Below, piece by piece: positions 34,615-47,008 of a stretch of DNA of 57,334 bases. Made by a program: the position numbers and the translations under genes. The number at the start of each line of letters is the position of its first letter. The stretch's first letter is position 1. The DNA is taken from positions 455,102 through 512,435 of the forward strand of contig MU619238.1 in assembly GCA_025201805.1 (NCBI GenBank), read 5' to 3'. The notes beneath the pieces are model-generated. The model was not told the DNA's origin. It was given only the letters and a program-made list of their open reading frames with translations, and did no database searches. Origin of the DNA: Parasitella parasitica (taxonomy: Eukaryota > Mucoromycota > Mucoromycetes > Mucorales > Mucoraceae).

Positions 34615-36495
34615 AAAAAGATAAAACTAAAGGTTAACGAGATACGAAAGCTTTAAGATACTTTTTTTAGGACCGAAACTGCTTCTGCTGTTTATACCTT
34701 AACAACTACATAAATTTATGGTGACTTATTTAGATTACTAATTGACAAGGTCAATTTTCCAGTAACAATCTACTTGACAGGATACGATATATAGTTATAC
34801 AAAAAGGGCTGTGCGTCTTTGATCTGACAGTGCCTTAACCTTTATCCTGGTGCTCAGATCTGTATTACTACAGGAATAACCTTCTTGATTTGATACAGAG
34901 ACTTTATTCTCTAGTTTACACAAGAATATCACATCACATCACATCATTGAACAACCTTCAATCTTCAATCTTCAAATTGAAGTATATTGTCATGATCTCC
35001 TATCTATAATTATAGCAGATTATTATTACTTATAATGGCACTGTCTGGATGTCGTTCAACTGCAGGTATGATATCCCTTACAAGAAGAAAGTTGATTATC
35101 TAAAACAAATTTCATCAATAATTGGTCACTTATGTGTCGATACCACATCATGAAATGAAATTCAAATACAAATGAGTGTTATACACAAATACGTCTGTAA
35201 TAAAGTGCAGCAAAAGTTAATTGGCAGATTTATTTTACATTCATTTTTGATATATAATAACAATAATAGTTTTATTTTCGCACACGGTATTTTTTTTTAT
35301 AGCTACAGCCTGTTACCGAAAATCATAAATGTCAAAGGCTGAAACGTCCATACTAGTTAAAAAATCTTATGTTTCAAATTTTACATGCTTAAAGCCGACG
35401 AGTTTGATTTGGAAAAGGATATCAAAAATGATGTTGATCGATATTACTGTAAATAAATAAGAAAAGCAGCAGACATCTGTTAATAAAGATAGTAAAATGT
35501 CCGTAGACAATCTGTTAGATGTTGTGGTACATATACTGTATCCATTCGTGGTAAATACCTTTAATAACTCTCTATTTAATCCTGCATATTTACTCTATTA
35601 AATATGGAATTTAAACAGTTTTCTTTAATGAAAAAACTTTCCTACAAGAGCTAATGATTCACTGATGATAAATGCTTATTTTTTTTCCTAACCAAATGAA
35701 GCTTCACTTGCCTAGTTGTCTGTTATGAAATCAGATAGCTTTGTCTAACTATTCACAGATTCTGTAAATGCTGCAAATAGACCATCAGTAGTTGCCCGTT
35801 AGTCTAGTAGACTTAATTTAAAGGAGCTTCTTGGTGGAAACAGGAGTAGGTATATGAGATAGTTAATAAGTAATACTTTGAATTTTTTTTTTCTTCGAGA
35901 GAAATCTGCTGATGTGGTATTTGCATCCAGAATTTTTGTTCTTGAGACTATGAATTGCATGAGAAATTGACATGTCGAACAAACAAACTGTTTCAATCTA
36001 GAGGCAAAAGAAAAACACAATATGTAAACAGCACATGACAAAGATACAGTGCCATTCCTCCAACTCGATTACGCCTGTTTTGATTTCTCTCCAATATTTC
36101 ACTGTGTAAAAAAAAACAGACACAAATGCTAATTGACTTTATTTAATACAGCCACTCTATTCATTCCTTTTTACATAATCTTTCAAGTCTCTACCACAAC
36201 GAAGAACTGTAAATTCACAAAGCAAGAGTCGTTTACTAGCTGAATCATGTGGCCAAGATCAAGTGACAGAAGAAGCGTCATGTGATGAGGGTAATCTTGA
36301 TACTTGCTTCTCTTTTGCAGCATATAGGTTCGTTGACCCCCTTTTTTCTGATGCTCAAAAATTTTTTGGAGCTCACTTCATCAACACACAAAATAAAATA
36401 AAAAATAAAAAAGGGGTTTCCCTTGATTGCTTCTATTCCAACTGATAACAGAAAATAGAGCCAGAAGTACGCTTTAGAGAATCATTTCCAACAAA
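34615..36495. other. Gene-poor AT-rich spacer, right part
   Basis: The part at about 34740-35040 has a promoter/terminator-like look, with three tandem CACAT units near 34932 and repeated CAATCTT units near 34959. It might be a solo LTR, but no paired copy or target duplication was found. No gene is recognised up to the SNF2 start. Confidence 0.45.
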
Positions 36496-37360
36496 ATGAA
36501 TAATATCAACCCGCAAGAAATGTATCTAGAGTCGCCCACAAGCAAGCCAAACAGTCGCTCATCGTCAGTTCTGATAATGGATACAAACGAGGATACGACA
36601 ACCGTAGAAAGCAAGAGAAGAAGATTGATTTCATCGTCATCTTCATCCTCGTCCTCGTCATCTTCTTTGAACGAACAACAGACAAGTGTAAGTTTATTAT
36701 TAGTGTTTTAAGCAAGTTTTAAGCCTTTAAAGATCATTATCTAATTGTAGAGAAATCAGCAACTGACAGCCAATTTGACAGCGGCAACTTCATCTTTAAC
36801 AGATCAACAGCAGCCTCTGTCTATGAATAATTTACATATTGGTGAAAAGTCAAGACAAGAACTTTTTTTTGAGCAAATGCGACTACGTGAAGAGAACAAA
36901 AAAAGAAGGAAGCAAGAAAGCACTACACAGCAAATGAGATTTGCCCAATATTTTCAGTTTAAACCATCTCCACCTCAAGAGAGTAAGCAACCTTCGCTAT
37001 TTTCGCTATCTTCGTCTTCTCGAGTGGAAAATAAAGCATCTGCTCACCTCAAACTGGATAAACCGCGCCCAGTTTCAAATGCTAATACTCATTACGTTGC
37101 TCCTCCAAATGAATTACCTCTAGAAGAATCCGCTAGCACCGATACATCTCCACAGCAACAAGCATCGGATAAAGCACAGCAGCAGCAATATGTATCCTTT
37201 CATGCACAACGACCTCCAATGAATATAATGCATAAGCCTCCGATGTTACCTGCACCATCATCAGAATACAATAACCATCCTCCCATGGTCCCTCATCCAA
37301 GACCTGCCATGCAACCACTACATCCACCACTACATCTACCACTGCATCCACCACCACAGC

Positions 37361-37400
<40 letters not shown>

Positions 37401-40400
37401 GCAGCAACCCCTCTCTACATCGATGAAAGAGACAATAGTCATTGATGATGATGAGGTTGTAGATAAAGAACAGGCCAATCAAAATATTTGTATAGGCATG
37501 ATCATTACAGACATTGTTGTGGAAAAACCACCTCTTATTTTACCAAAAGATGACAATTATGAGATTGTTAGCTTGGAATCAGAAGGGAAATTAAACACGG
37601 AAAACTACTGTAAGATAAACCTCTGTAAGCAGGCCTTGCTTTCTTTTATTTTTACTGACAAAACAATATAGCTTTCAAAGTTACCTCCCGTAGTGTTCCA
37701 TCCAAATTCGTAAGTGGCGTTTGGAGTAGTGTTTGCAGTTCATTAATTTGTATTTGTAGTATGGCTGGGTTCCTTTCATAGATACAAAAGTACTGGGGCC
37801 ATTGGTAGATCATCGCTTGATTTGGTGGGACGCTATCATTCCACGTGGAAAAGCCAACAATGCGCGCACACCACTTTACATCATCCTCTATTGTCGACCT
37901 GATTTGTACGGCACCATCAGCAAATACTTTGAATCGCAGAAAATGTACTTGAAGACACCGCCTTTTTACAACCCGGCCTGCAGATACAGCAACCCTCATG
38001 CACATTTGCTCGAGGCCCAACAACAGTATCTGCAACAACAGCAATCATTCGTCAACACTGCTACTGCGTTTAATTACAACGGTTACACTGGTTATCGCGG
38101 ATACAACCCGAGTAGGCCATCGGAGCAGGAATTGACGCGGCAAAGCCAGAAAGACATTGAGTCGCTGTTGAGCAGTATACCCAGCGACGTGCCTATTGTA
38201 AACAGACTAAAGCGAAAGAAAAAGAATATTAAAAAAAAGATGTATCGAAAAAATCGAGCCAACATTGACAGTGATAATGAGGTGTTTCAAAAACCGCTTG
38301 TTTCGATCATATCTGATAGTTCAGAAGAAGAGAAGGAGGAGGAGGAAGGCGATGATGATGATGATGGCTATGTGATCGAAGGTCTTTCTATCAATTTGAT
38401 GGATCATCAGATCAAGGGTGTTAGCTGGATGATTGATAGAGAAAAGAACAAAAGCAGCAATGGCGGCATTCTTGCAGACGATATGGGATTGGGCAAAACC
38501 ATTCAAACGATTGGGCTGATTCTGTCGAGTATGGGCATCGATGACAATGAACAAAAGGAACAAGAAGAGGAAGAAACACAGGAAAGGGAAGACGCCCGCG
38601 ACAAACAAGAGCATCAAATGACACTGATTGTTACACCACTGGCTTTGATTCATCAATGGGTGGATGAAATAAAGAACAAGACAGAGTATGGCAAAGTACG
38701 GGTACTGAAACACCATGGACCAAATAGAACTAAAAACCCTGAAATATTCAAGAGATACGACGTTGTAGTTACCACATACCAAGTTGTCTCTTCTGATTCC
38801 CCCGGTGACAAGAAAAAGAAACCCTCTCGTAAGAAAAACGCAACATTAGATGACTTTATTGTACAAGACGACGACGACAATGATTCTGATTATCACGGCA
38901 TGAACATCCCGTCTAGATGGCAACCGTTAAAGAAAGGATATGGCCCGTTGTTTCAAGTGAAATGGCATCGCGTCGTCCTGGATGAAGCTCAGCAAATTAA
39001 GAATAGGCAGACAAAATCTTCGACTTCTTGCTCTGAGCTCGATTCTATCAAGCGTTGGTGCTTGACTGGCACACCTATTCAAAACAATGTTGATGAGCTC
39101 TACAGTTTACTCAGATTTCTCAAGATCCAGCCCCTCTCTGATTACCCAACATTCAAGAAAAACATCTCTATACCCATTCAGAATGGCCAGGGCAGTATTG
39201 CGATGGAAAGACTCAAAGCTGTCCTCAGAGCCGTCATGCTGCGAAGAACTAAAGACGTCTTACAAAGCAATCAAACAAGTCCAGTCTCTTCCAATGCATC
39301 ATCCCCAAAACCTATTGCAAATAACAACCCCGAAGAATACGAACCATTATCAAAGAAACTATCACTGCAATTGCCCACCAGAGAAAAACAAGACATCATG
39401 TTACAGTTCAGTGATCACGAGAAATCTTTATATGAGCTGCTAAGAACGAGAACCCGGGCAAGCATTCAAGCCATGGGCGGTCAGAGCGGTGGATATATGA
39501 ACATGCTGTGCCTATTGCTACGTTTGAGACAAGGTAAATAGAACAACAAGATCTACAGAGGCACAGAGAACACTGACATCCAACTCAATTTTAAGCGTGT
39601 GATCACCCTCAGCTGATTTTAAACGCAATTGATAGCGATAAAGATGTACTGGATATTGTAACAGATGCAAGCAATAGTAAAGAATCATCATTTGATAGTC
39701 ATAAAAGCTCTTGTGAATTATGCGGAAAGTAAGTACCTTTTCTACATGGAAGCTTCTTTTTAATAAAATAAATAATTTCCCCACAGATTCAACACACTTT
39801 CATCAGAAGATCACTCATCACCGTTTTGTCAGGATTGCAAAACAACTGTCATGTCAGCTGCGCCAAACGGCCTGTTCAAAACAAGCACCAAGATTCGAAA
39901 GATGATTGACATTTTACAGCAAACTCGAGACAACAATCCGGGCGAAAAGACCATTATATTTAGCCAGTTCACGTCCATGTTGAACCTTATGGAGCAGCCC
40001 CTCAAAAAACATGGGTTCAAGTTCTGTCGATACGATGGAACAATGTCAAGCATGTTAAGAGAGAAATCACTAGAAAGGCTTAAATATGATAGGTATTGCA
40101 CGGTCATGCTCATATCACTCAAATGCGGTTCATTGGGCCTAAATCTAACATCAGCAAACCGTGTGATATTGATGGACATCTGGTGGAATCCTGCATTAGA
40201 AGAACAGGCTATTGACAGAGTGCATCGTATTGGACAAAGATTACCCGTTCATGTTACTCGATTATTAATTGACAATTCCGTTGAACTAAAGATCATGGCA
40301 CTGCAAGAAAAGAAGGTAACTACAGATTTGTTTGTATCGTCTGTGATCAGTTGTAATATTTGCTTATTTGTTTATTATAGGCGCTATTGACAAAAGGTGC

Positions 40401-40470
40401 ATTAGACCATGGTTTAGTCAAGAATACTAAATTGACAGCAAGTGAAATCCGATCATTATTTGATCTCTAG
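36496..40470 (+). CDS. SNF2-family ATPase, Rad5/Rad16/ULS1-like
   Basis: Seven exons (36496-36687, 36751-37609, 37672-37709, 37760-39533, 39596-39728, 39787-40315, 40381-40470) keep frame and give about 1204 aa. The first third is disordered, with Ser12 and Gln17 runs. The helicase core begins near residue 590 with LMDHQIKGVSWM. Motif I is DDMGLGKT (about 603), motif II is DEAQ (about 770), motif III is LTGTPIQNN, and motifs V-VI are LNLTSANRV and QAIDRVHRIGQ (about 1131). Between the lobes, where Rad5-type proteins carry a C3HC4 RING, there is only CELCGK and later FCQDC with one His, so the E3 function may be lost. Family members translocate on dsDNA and remodel SUMO- or repair-linked complexes. 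Exon 3 is only 38 nt. Confidence 0.92.
37357..37407 (+). repeat. CAA/CAG microsatellite coding for Gln17
   Basis: Seventeen Gln codons, mostly CAA with CAG at the ends, lie within the disordered N-terminus of the SNF2 ATPase and follow a His/Pro-rich segment. Length polymorphism between strains is likely. Confidence 0.9.
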
Positions 40471-41212
40471 ATTTTTTTTTCTTTCTTTTTTTGATGCTAA
40501 CAATAACCATGGTAACGACCGAAACGACGATCCCAAATTAACAAATGAATCCACGATCTTTCCTAATATTCCATGCTTAAAAAGGTCTGCTGTCTGTAAA
40601 TGTTTTCTGAATAGAATATATCTTGTTACACGAACAGAGCATGATATCAGAAATAAAACAGGCAAAGAGATAGTGAGCTCCAGAGAGATTAAAGAAAGCT
40701 TGAAAAATTGAGGGGGTTTAACCCTTTTTGTGCACTTTATTATTGTATATTCCATCATCAAAAGAGAACATTCCTATCGAATAACACGTTGAATGTGATG
40801 TGACCATGATTCTATTGTTTCCAAATATATCTTGTCATTCCACTTGCATAATTGCTTAGCATCCCCCAAATATATACGCCAAGTGTGTAAACGATTGATA
40901 ATAAGAGGCATCGTGGGCGGCTGCTCAAAAATTGCTACTGCTCGTTAAAAAGGCAGTTGTTTCTTTATTTGTAAAAATTCTATGGATTCTTTACAAGTCT
41001 ATTTTGTCAAGTTTCATCATATGCTGCTTGTATTTTTTTTGTGTTAGTTGTATCCTCTTTTTGCTTTCACCGGATATTGAAAACAAAATAGAATCAATTC
41101 CTGGAATTCGTTGCAAAGTTGAAATAGATCTGCAAATGAACAGTATTTAAGAGATTCACTTTTCGTATTAAATTTCCTTTTTTTTTTTTTTTTTTTCACA
41201 ACAATATACAAA
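40471..41212. other. Spacer with T19 tract upstream of the Ca2+-ATPase
   Basis: It holds the end of the SNF2 gene and the promoter of the ATPase. A T19 run at 41178-41196 lies 17 nt before the ATPase ATG, like the pyrimidine leaders of other genes here. No other gene is seen. Confidence 0.6.
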
Positions 41213-44200
41213 ATGTCCACTGCTACAAAAATAAATGATGATGACTCTATAATTGTCAAGAATGACTCAATACAAGTTGACATGAGAGAGAGTTTGACTA
41301 CACCACATTCAGATTCAACAAATCCTTTTGCCTTTACGCCAGATCAATTATCTGCATTACAAGATCCAAAAAATATAGAATTACTGCACATTTACGGTGG
41401 TTTAGATGGCGTAGCAAGAGGTTTGCATGCAGATGTACATCATGGCTTGATACCAAACACAACGGCAGACAAGCACATCACATTAAATGATATCACACTA
41501 GACGCTTGCAAGTTGACAACTGCTACATCTGCCACAGACCTCCCCGATGACCAACAACAAGCACAAGGGAAGGAACCCAAACTCAAGAAATCAGCTACGT
41601 CTCACTCAATTATACCAAGCGAATTTGCTCAAAGGTATTCGGTTTTTGGCAAAAACGCACTACCTGCAGTAAAGGGAAAAAGCATTTTTCAATTAATGTG
41701 GATGGCGTTCAATGATAAAACCTTGATTCTTCTGGCTGTTGCTGCTGTTGTATCATTAGGTGTTGGCTTGTACGAAGATATCGCTGTGCCGGAGTACGAT
41801 GCTAATGGGGACAAGATTGCTGGTGTAAAGTGGGTAGAGGGTGTTGCTATCATTGTTGCCATCTTGATTGTTGTTTTGGTGGGAAGCATCAATGACTTTC
41901 AAAAAGAGAAGCAGTTTCGCAAGTTGAACGCAAAGAAAGACGATCGGGTAGTAAAGGTTTGTGTTCATGTTAGAGGGATCGCTGAGGGGGAGGGGGGATT
42001 TTCTTGTGATTTACTAACCATTCTGCGTCTACAGGCTACCCGCGATGGCCAAACAGTCCAGATCTCAGTCTACGATATCCAAGTCGGCGATGTTCTTTTT
42101 TTAGAGCCTGGTGATATCGTCGCTGCTGATGGCATCTTTATTGAAGGACATAATGTTCGCTGTGATGAATCAGCTGCTACTGGCGAATCTGATGCTGTGC
42201 GTAAGCAAATATTTCAAGCCTGCTGGAAGTTGCACATCGAAGACCAACAAGAGCAAAAATCAACCTCATCTCCTGGATCTGATCTTCTTGCTGTGCCCAA
42301 TAATGCTCAGCCTGGATCCTCCATTTCATCCAAGACGATTCACCAACAGCACCACAAATCTCTACCCGATCCATTTATCATTTCTGGTTCCAAAGTTTTG
42401 GAAGGTGTTTGCACGTATCTCGTTACTGGTGTCGGCGTGAATTCCTACTATGGCCGTACTATGATGGCTCTTCGTACAGACAATGAAACTACCCCTTTGC
42501 AGGAGAAATTAAACGGTTTAGCCGCTATGATTGCTAAACTGGGCTCTGCTGCTGGTCTGCTTATGTTGATTGTCTTGTTTATTCGTTATTTTGTCAATTG
42601 GAAATACGATGGTATCCCAACTGTTCCTACTGAAATCGTTCAACAAGTGATGGGTATCTTGATTGTCGTTGTTACTATCGTTGTTGTTGCTGTGCCTGAA
42701 GGTTTGCCACTCGCTGTAACTCTTGGTAAGTTTTCATATCGTCGTAAAATCAGCTGATAAATTAACCACAATTGTGCGCAGCTCTGGCTTATGCTACTCA
42801 ACGCATGCTTAAAGATAACAACTTGGTCCGTGTCCTGGCTGCTTGTGAGACCATGGGAAATGCTACCACTGTTTGCTCTGATAAGACTGGCACATTGACC
42901 CAAAACAAAATGACCATTGTTGCCGGCACATTGGGTTCATCCTTCCGATTTATACAAGACCCTCCTGCTAATCGAGTAGATCTAAGCGATATTGCTACTA
43001 TTGCTGAAAAAGTGCCTGCTCCAATTATTCGTTTGATCAGTCAAGGTGTCTCTGTTAATTCCACTGCTTTTGAATCCACAGCTGAAAACGGCGAAAAGCA
43101 ATTTGTTGGAAACAAGACTGAAACTGCCCTGCTACAGTTTGCCAGGAATATTGGATCAGAAAACTTTGAGACCTTACGAACGGCCTGGCCTGTCGAGCAA
43201 GTACTCCCCTTCAGCAGCGAGCGAAAAGCCATGGCTACCATCATCCGTATTCCTCATCCAACCAAACAAGGCGAGTTTATTTGGCGTGCGCATGTCAAAG
43301 GTGCCTCTGAAATCTTGGTCGATAACTGTAATCAAATCTTGACGCTGAATGCTGCCAAATACAAAAATCCTCAGCATGATTATGATGTCAAGGCCCGGCC
43401 CTTGACAGGCGAGGACCGTAACCGTATGGGCCGTATCATCCAAAGCTATGCTACCCGTAGTCTTCGTACCATTGGTATCGGGTATCGCGATTTTGAATCG
43501 TGGCCACCTGCTCACGGCCATGCCAGCAAAGTGGGCGCTGAAGTAGAAGTTCCTTATGAAGACATCATTCAGGATCAAGGTTTAACTCTAATTGGTATAG
43601 TTGGTATCGAAGATCCACTTCGTCCTGGTGTCAAGGAAGCTGTCAAGGCTTGTCAGCGTGCTGGTGTCTTTATCCGCATGGTCACTGGCGATAATGTGGT
43701 TACTGCCAAATCAATTGCAAAGCAATGTGGTATCTACACTCCTGGTGGTATTGTTATGGAAGGGCCTGTGTTCCGCAATATGTCTCCTAGCGAAATGGAT
43801 GCCATCTTACCTCGTTTGCAAGTCTTGGCTAGATCTAGCCCTGAAGATAAGCAGATTTTGGTGGGTCGTTTGCGTGAATTGGGTGATATTGTTGCTGTAA
43901 CTGGCGATGGCACCAACGATGGCCCTGCTCTAAAGCTGGCTGATGTCGGTTTCTCGATGGGTATTGCCGGCACTGAAGTTGCCAAAGAAGCCTCTAGCAT
44001 CATTTTGATGGATGACAACTTTTCTAGCATCGTAAAAGCCATCATGTGGGGCCGTTGTGTTAACGATTCCGTTAAAAAGTTCCTCGAATTCCAGATCACT
44101 GTCAATATCACTGCCGTCATCTTGACTTTCATTTCTGCTGTTGTCAGCCATGAGCAAAAGTCTGTCTTGACAGCCGTGCAGCTGCTATGGGTCAATTTGA

Positions 44201-45024
44201 TTATGGATACATTTGCTGCCCTTGCCTTGGCTACGGATCCCCCTACCGAAGAATTGCTAGAACGCGGTCCCGAATCTCGCTCTTCTCCCTTGATTACTTT
44301 CAAGATGTGGAAAATGATTATAGGTCAAGCAATCTTCCAAATCGTGGTTACCGTGGTTTTGCTATACAGCGATATCCTTCATTACCAGCCTGACGACCCC
44401 ATCTTACAAACCATCGTCTTCAATACCTTTGTTTTCTGTCAAATCTTTAACGAAATCAATTGCCGTCGTATTGATTCAAAATTGAATGTATTTCACAACA
44501 TCTTTGCCAACAAGTTCTTTTTGGGCATTTTCTTTTTATGCATTGCTCTCCAAGCTATCATTGTTAACTTTGGCGGAACGGCTTTCCAGGTAACTCGAGT
44601 GGATGGTGTTGCATGGGCTATTTCTATATGCGTCGGTCTTTTATCTTTACCTATTGGTGTTCTCGTTCGTTTAATCCCTGATGAATTCTTTGCATTTGTG
44701 TTTGTCTTTAACCCTGCTGCTCGTCAAAGATACTTGGGTGGCACTAATGACAGTGCATCTCCTAGTGTTTATGTTGCTGGCAATGAGCGAATTGCGTGGA
44801 ACAACAACGATGGCAGTGACACTTATAACAGCCCATCCTTATCCAACACAGGCAAATCAAAACAAGGAAAGCAAGAAGTCGATCAAATCGAAGACGTTGC
44901 TCCTGCTTATACTCCACCTATAAATGAGAAGGTCACCAACGGCTCCCAGGAATCGTTTGAAGATCAAAATCAAGACACTGTTCTATCCTCAGGCTCTTTA
45001 GATTTATCTCAACGAAACAATTAG
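41213..45024 (+). CDS. P-type Ca2+-ATPase, PMC1/PMCA type (P2B)
   Basis: Three exons (41213-41956, 42035-42725, 42782-45024) give 1225 aa. The N-terminal ~165 residues are cytosolic. Landmarks follow in order: a first membrane pair around LILLAVAAVVSLGVGLYED, the actuator motif ATGESDAVRK, membrane motif VAVPEGLPLAVTL (split by intron 2), phosphorylation site CSDKTGTLTQN with Asp512, KGASE for nucleotide binding, TGDGTNDGPAL near residue 850, and six C-terminal segments with VQLLWVNLIMDTFAALALAT. Fungal Pmc1 pumps Ca2+ into the vacuole with ATP; location is inferred. The protein ends QRNN, and its TAG stop is formed at the junction with the inserted Fanzor transposon, so the present C-terminus is probably a few residues shorter than the ancestral one. 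Confidence 0.94.
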
Positions 45025-45047
45025 AGCATCTCCAACGAAGATGCTAA
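45025..45047 (+). repeat. Left terminal inverted repeat of the Fanzor element
   Basis: It starts AGCATCTCCAACG and ends GCTAA. AGCATCT and AGATGCT inside it are perfectly complementary across a 7-nt loop, so the end can fold as a hairpin by itself. Confidence 0.85.
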
Positions 45048-45082
45048 ACAAAAAGCCATTTAAAGCACAACCCGGAAATGTT

Positions 45083-46052
45083 NNNNNNNNNNNNNNNNNN
45101 NNNNNNNNNNNNNNNNNNNNNNNNNNNNNNNNNNNNNNNNNNNNNNNNNNNNNNNNNNNNNNNNNNNNNNNNNNNNNNNNNNNNNNNNNNNNNNNNNNNN
45201 NNNNNNNNNNNNNNNNNNNNNNNNNNNNNNNNNNNNNNNNNNNNNNNNNNNNNNNNNNNNNNNNNNNNNNNNNNNNNNNNNNNNNNNNNNNNNNNNNNNN
45301 NNNNNNNNNNNNNNNNNNNNNNNNNNNNNNNNNNNNNNNNNNNNNNNNNNNNNNNNNNNNNNNNNNNNNNNNNNNNNNNNNNNNNNNNNNNNNNNNNNNN
45401 NNNNNNNNNNNNNNNNNNNNNNNNNNNNNNNNNNNNNNNNNNNNNNNNNNNNNNNNNNNNNNNNNNNNNNNNNNNNNNNNNNNNNNNNNNNNNNNNNNNN
45501 NNNNNNNNNNNNNNNNNNNNNNNNNNNNNNNNNNNNNNNNNNNNNNNNNNNNNNNNNNNNNNNNNNNNNNNNNNNNNNNNNNNNNNNNNNNNNNNNNNNN
45601 NNNNNNNNNNNNNNNNNNNNNNNNNNNNNNNNNNNNNNNNNNNNNNNNNNNNNNNNNNNNNNNNNNNNNNNNNNNNNNNNNNNNNNNNNNNNNNNNNNNN
45701 NNNNNNNNNNNNNNNNNNNNNNNNNNNNNNNNNNNNNNNNNNNNNNNNNNNNNNNNNNNNNNNNNNNNNNNNNNNNNNNNNNNNNNNNNNNNNNNNNNNN
45801 NNNNNNNNNNNNNNNNNNNNNNNNNNNNNNNNNNNNNNNNNNNNNNNNNNNNNNNNNNNNNNNNNNNNNNNNNNNNNNNNNNNNNNNNNNNNNNNNNNNN
45901 NNNNNNNNNNNNNNNNNNNNNNNNNNNNNNNNNNNNNNNNNNNNNNNNNNNNNNNNNNNNNNNNNNNNNNNNNNNNNNNNNNNNNNNNNNNNNNNNNNNN
46001 NNNNNNNNNNNNNNNNNNNNNNNNNNNNNNNNNNNNNNNNNNNNNNNNNNNN
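45083..46052. other. Assembly gap (970 N)
   Basis: The run of N hides the interior left half of the Fanzor element, including the start of the Fanzor gene. All open frames that cross it are artefacts of the N run. The real size may differ from 970. Confidence 0.98.
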
Positions 46053-46845
46053 AAAACCACATGCACAAATACAACATTCATGAAATCAATTGACAACTTG
46101 GTGGAGTACGCTACCAAAATTACCAATATAGGCTCATTGTTTGCAAACTTTATCATTCTGAAATGTGCAGATGCCAATGAAGATACGCCAATCATTAGTC
46201 AAGATTTTGTTTATGCTATATTTTCTACCTTAGCAGGTAATGGGAGTAGGGCTCCTGAGTTCATCCGTCAATATTTTGAAGAGTTCAAAAATGCGTGCGA
46301 GATTGACGAGCAAATTTTAAAATCATTGAAGTCTATTGGTTATGCGACTATTCTTTCCATTTCTGCCAAGCAGTATGAAACCCTTATCCGAAATCATGTT
46401 TGTGAAGACAGCAACGAGAAACAACAATTCTTACTCCCACCCTCCACCACTGGATGGATCAGTTAAGGCAAATAAAACCATCATTGCCTATAGAGATGGA
46501 AGATTTTCACCTACCATGAGAAGCAAAAGATCTGGACCTACAAAGACTATCATAAAAGCTCTTCAAAAATGTAAAGAAAATCGTGGTGTTACAGCCCAAA
46601 TGGTAGACGAATACCTCACCAGTCAAGTCTGCAACAACTGCAAAAAGAGAAATGTTGAATACGTTGTGCAACGATCAGCAAAGCGAAGAGTACATTCTGT
46701 ATTACGGTGTCAAGAAACCGCTTGTAATATTTTTTGGAATCGCGATATAATGGCTGCAAAAAACATCCTCAACATATTTTTATATGCAGCAAGAAACAAT
46801 GACGCTCGTCTTTCACCATTCCAGCGTTCTGAATCAAAAGAATAA
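46053..46845 (+). pseudogene. Fanzor (TnpB-like nuclease), broken copy
   Basis: Two frames belong to one gene. From the gap to about 46440 the sequence reads as the helical N-terminal part of a Fanzor1 protein (TTFMKSIDNLVEYATKITNI... ISQDFVYAIFSTLAG... YFEEFK). From about 46465, in another frame, it reads as the C-terminal nuclease part: IIAYRDGRFSPT, VDEYLTSQVCNNCKKRNVEY with the first zinc-ribbon CxxC, RCQETAC as the second cysteine pair, and WNRDIMAAKNIL holding the RuvC-III Asp. The middle, including the RuvC-I Asp region, is missing and the frames are offset, so this copy is internally deleted and inactive. Related proteins are RNA-guided DNA nucleases. Confidence 0.85.
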
Positions 46846-46982
46846 TTGCAAGCATTGTGTGTCATTGATATTACTCTTTGATACGCCATAGGTATTCGGT
46901 TTATCCTATACACCATTAAAGGTGAGTAAAATTGTCCAAAAAAAAAAGAAAGTATCACCCTCTCACCAATTTTCTTTTAAAA
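46846..46982 (+). other. Fanzor 3' flank, possible guide-RNA region
   Basis: In TnpB and Fanzor loci the guide (omega/f) RNA is transcribed from the 3' end of the gene through the right end of the transposon. Here 137 nt separate the stop codon from the right inverted repeat. The position is suggestive; no conserved scaffold could be checked by eye. Confidence 0.3.
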
Positions 46983-47005
46983 TTAGCTCCTCCGTTGGAG
47001 ATGCT
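46983..47005 (-). repeat. Right terminal inverted repeat of the Fanzor element
   Basis: This is the inverted partner of the left end, with the first 13 bases identical and 20 of 23 overall. It too can fold back on itself (TCC and GGA flanking GTT, extended with two mismatches). Confidence 0.85.
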
Positions 47006-47008
47006 TTA

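Larger units (their letters stand above)
45024..47006. mobile_element. Fanzor-bearing DNA transposon with terminal inverted repeats
   Basis: The element is bounded by 23-bp imperfect inverted repeats (20 of 23 match) beginning AGCATCTCCAACG at 45025 and ending CGTTGGAGATGCT at 47005. TA, or possibly TTA, is repeated outside each end (45022-45023 and 47007-47008), which fits target-site duplication by a Tc1/mariner- or PIF/Harbinger-type transposase. Inside are remains of a Fanzor gene, the eukaryotic relative of TnpB RNA-guided nucleases. A 970-nt gap of N covers much of the interior, so an accompanying transposase cannot be excluded. Confidence 0.85.

Noticed and set aside
34740-35040. Possible solo LTR with CACAT and CAATCTT repeats
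   Set aside because: No second copy, TG...CA ends or target duplication could be found in the window.
38321-38782. 153-codon hydrophobic minus-strand frame resembling a membrane protein
   Set aside because: It is the antisense of the acidic and helicase regions of the SNF2 ATPase.
43734-44303. 189-codon minus-strand frame
   Set aside because: It is a shadow of the strongly conserved Ca2+-ATPase coding strand.
45078-46466. Long open frames of 350-462 codons across 45041-46466
   Set aside because: They are open only because the 970 N contain no stops; only the part after 46052 is real sequence.
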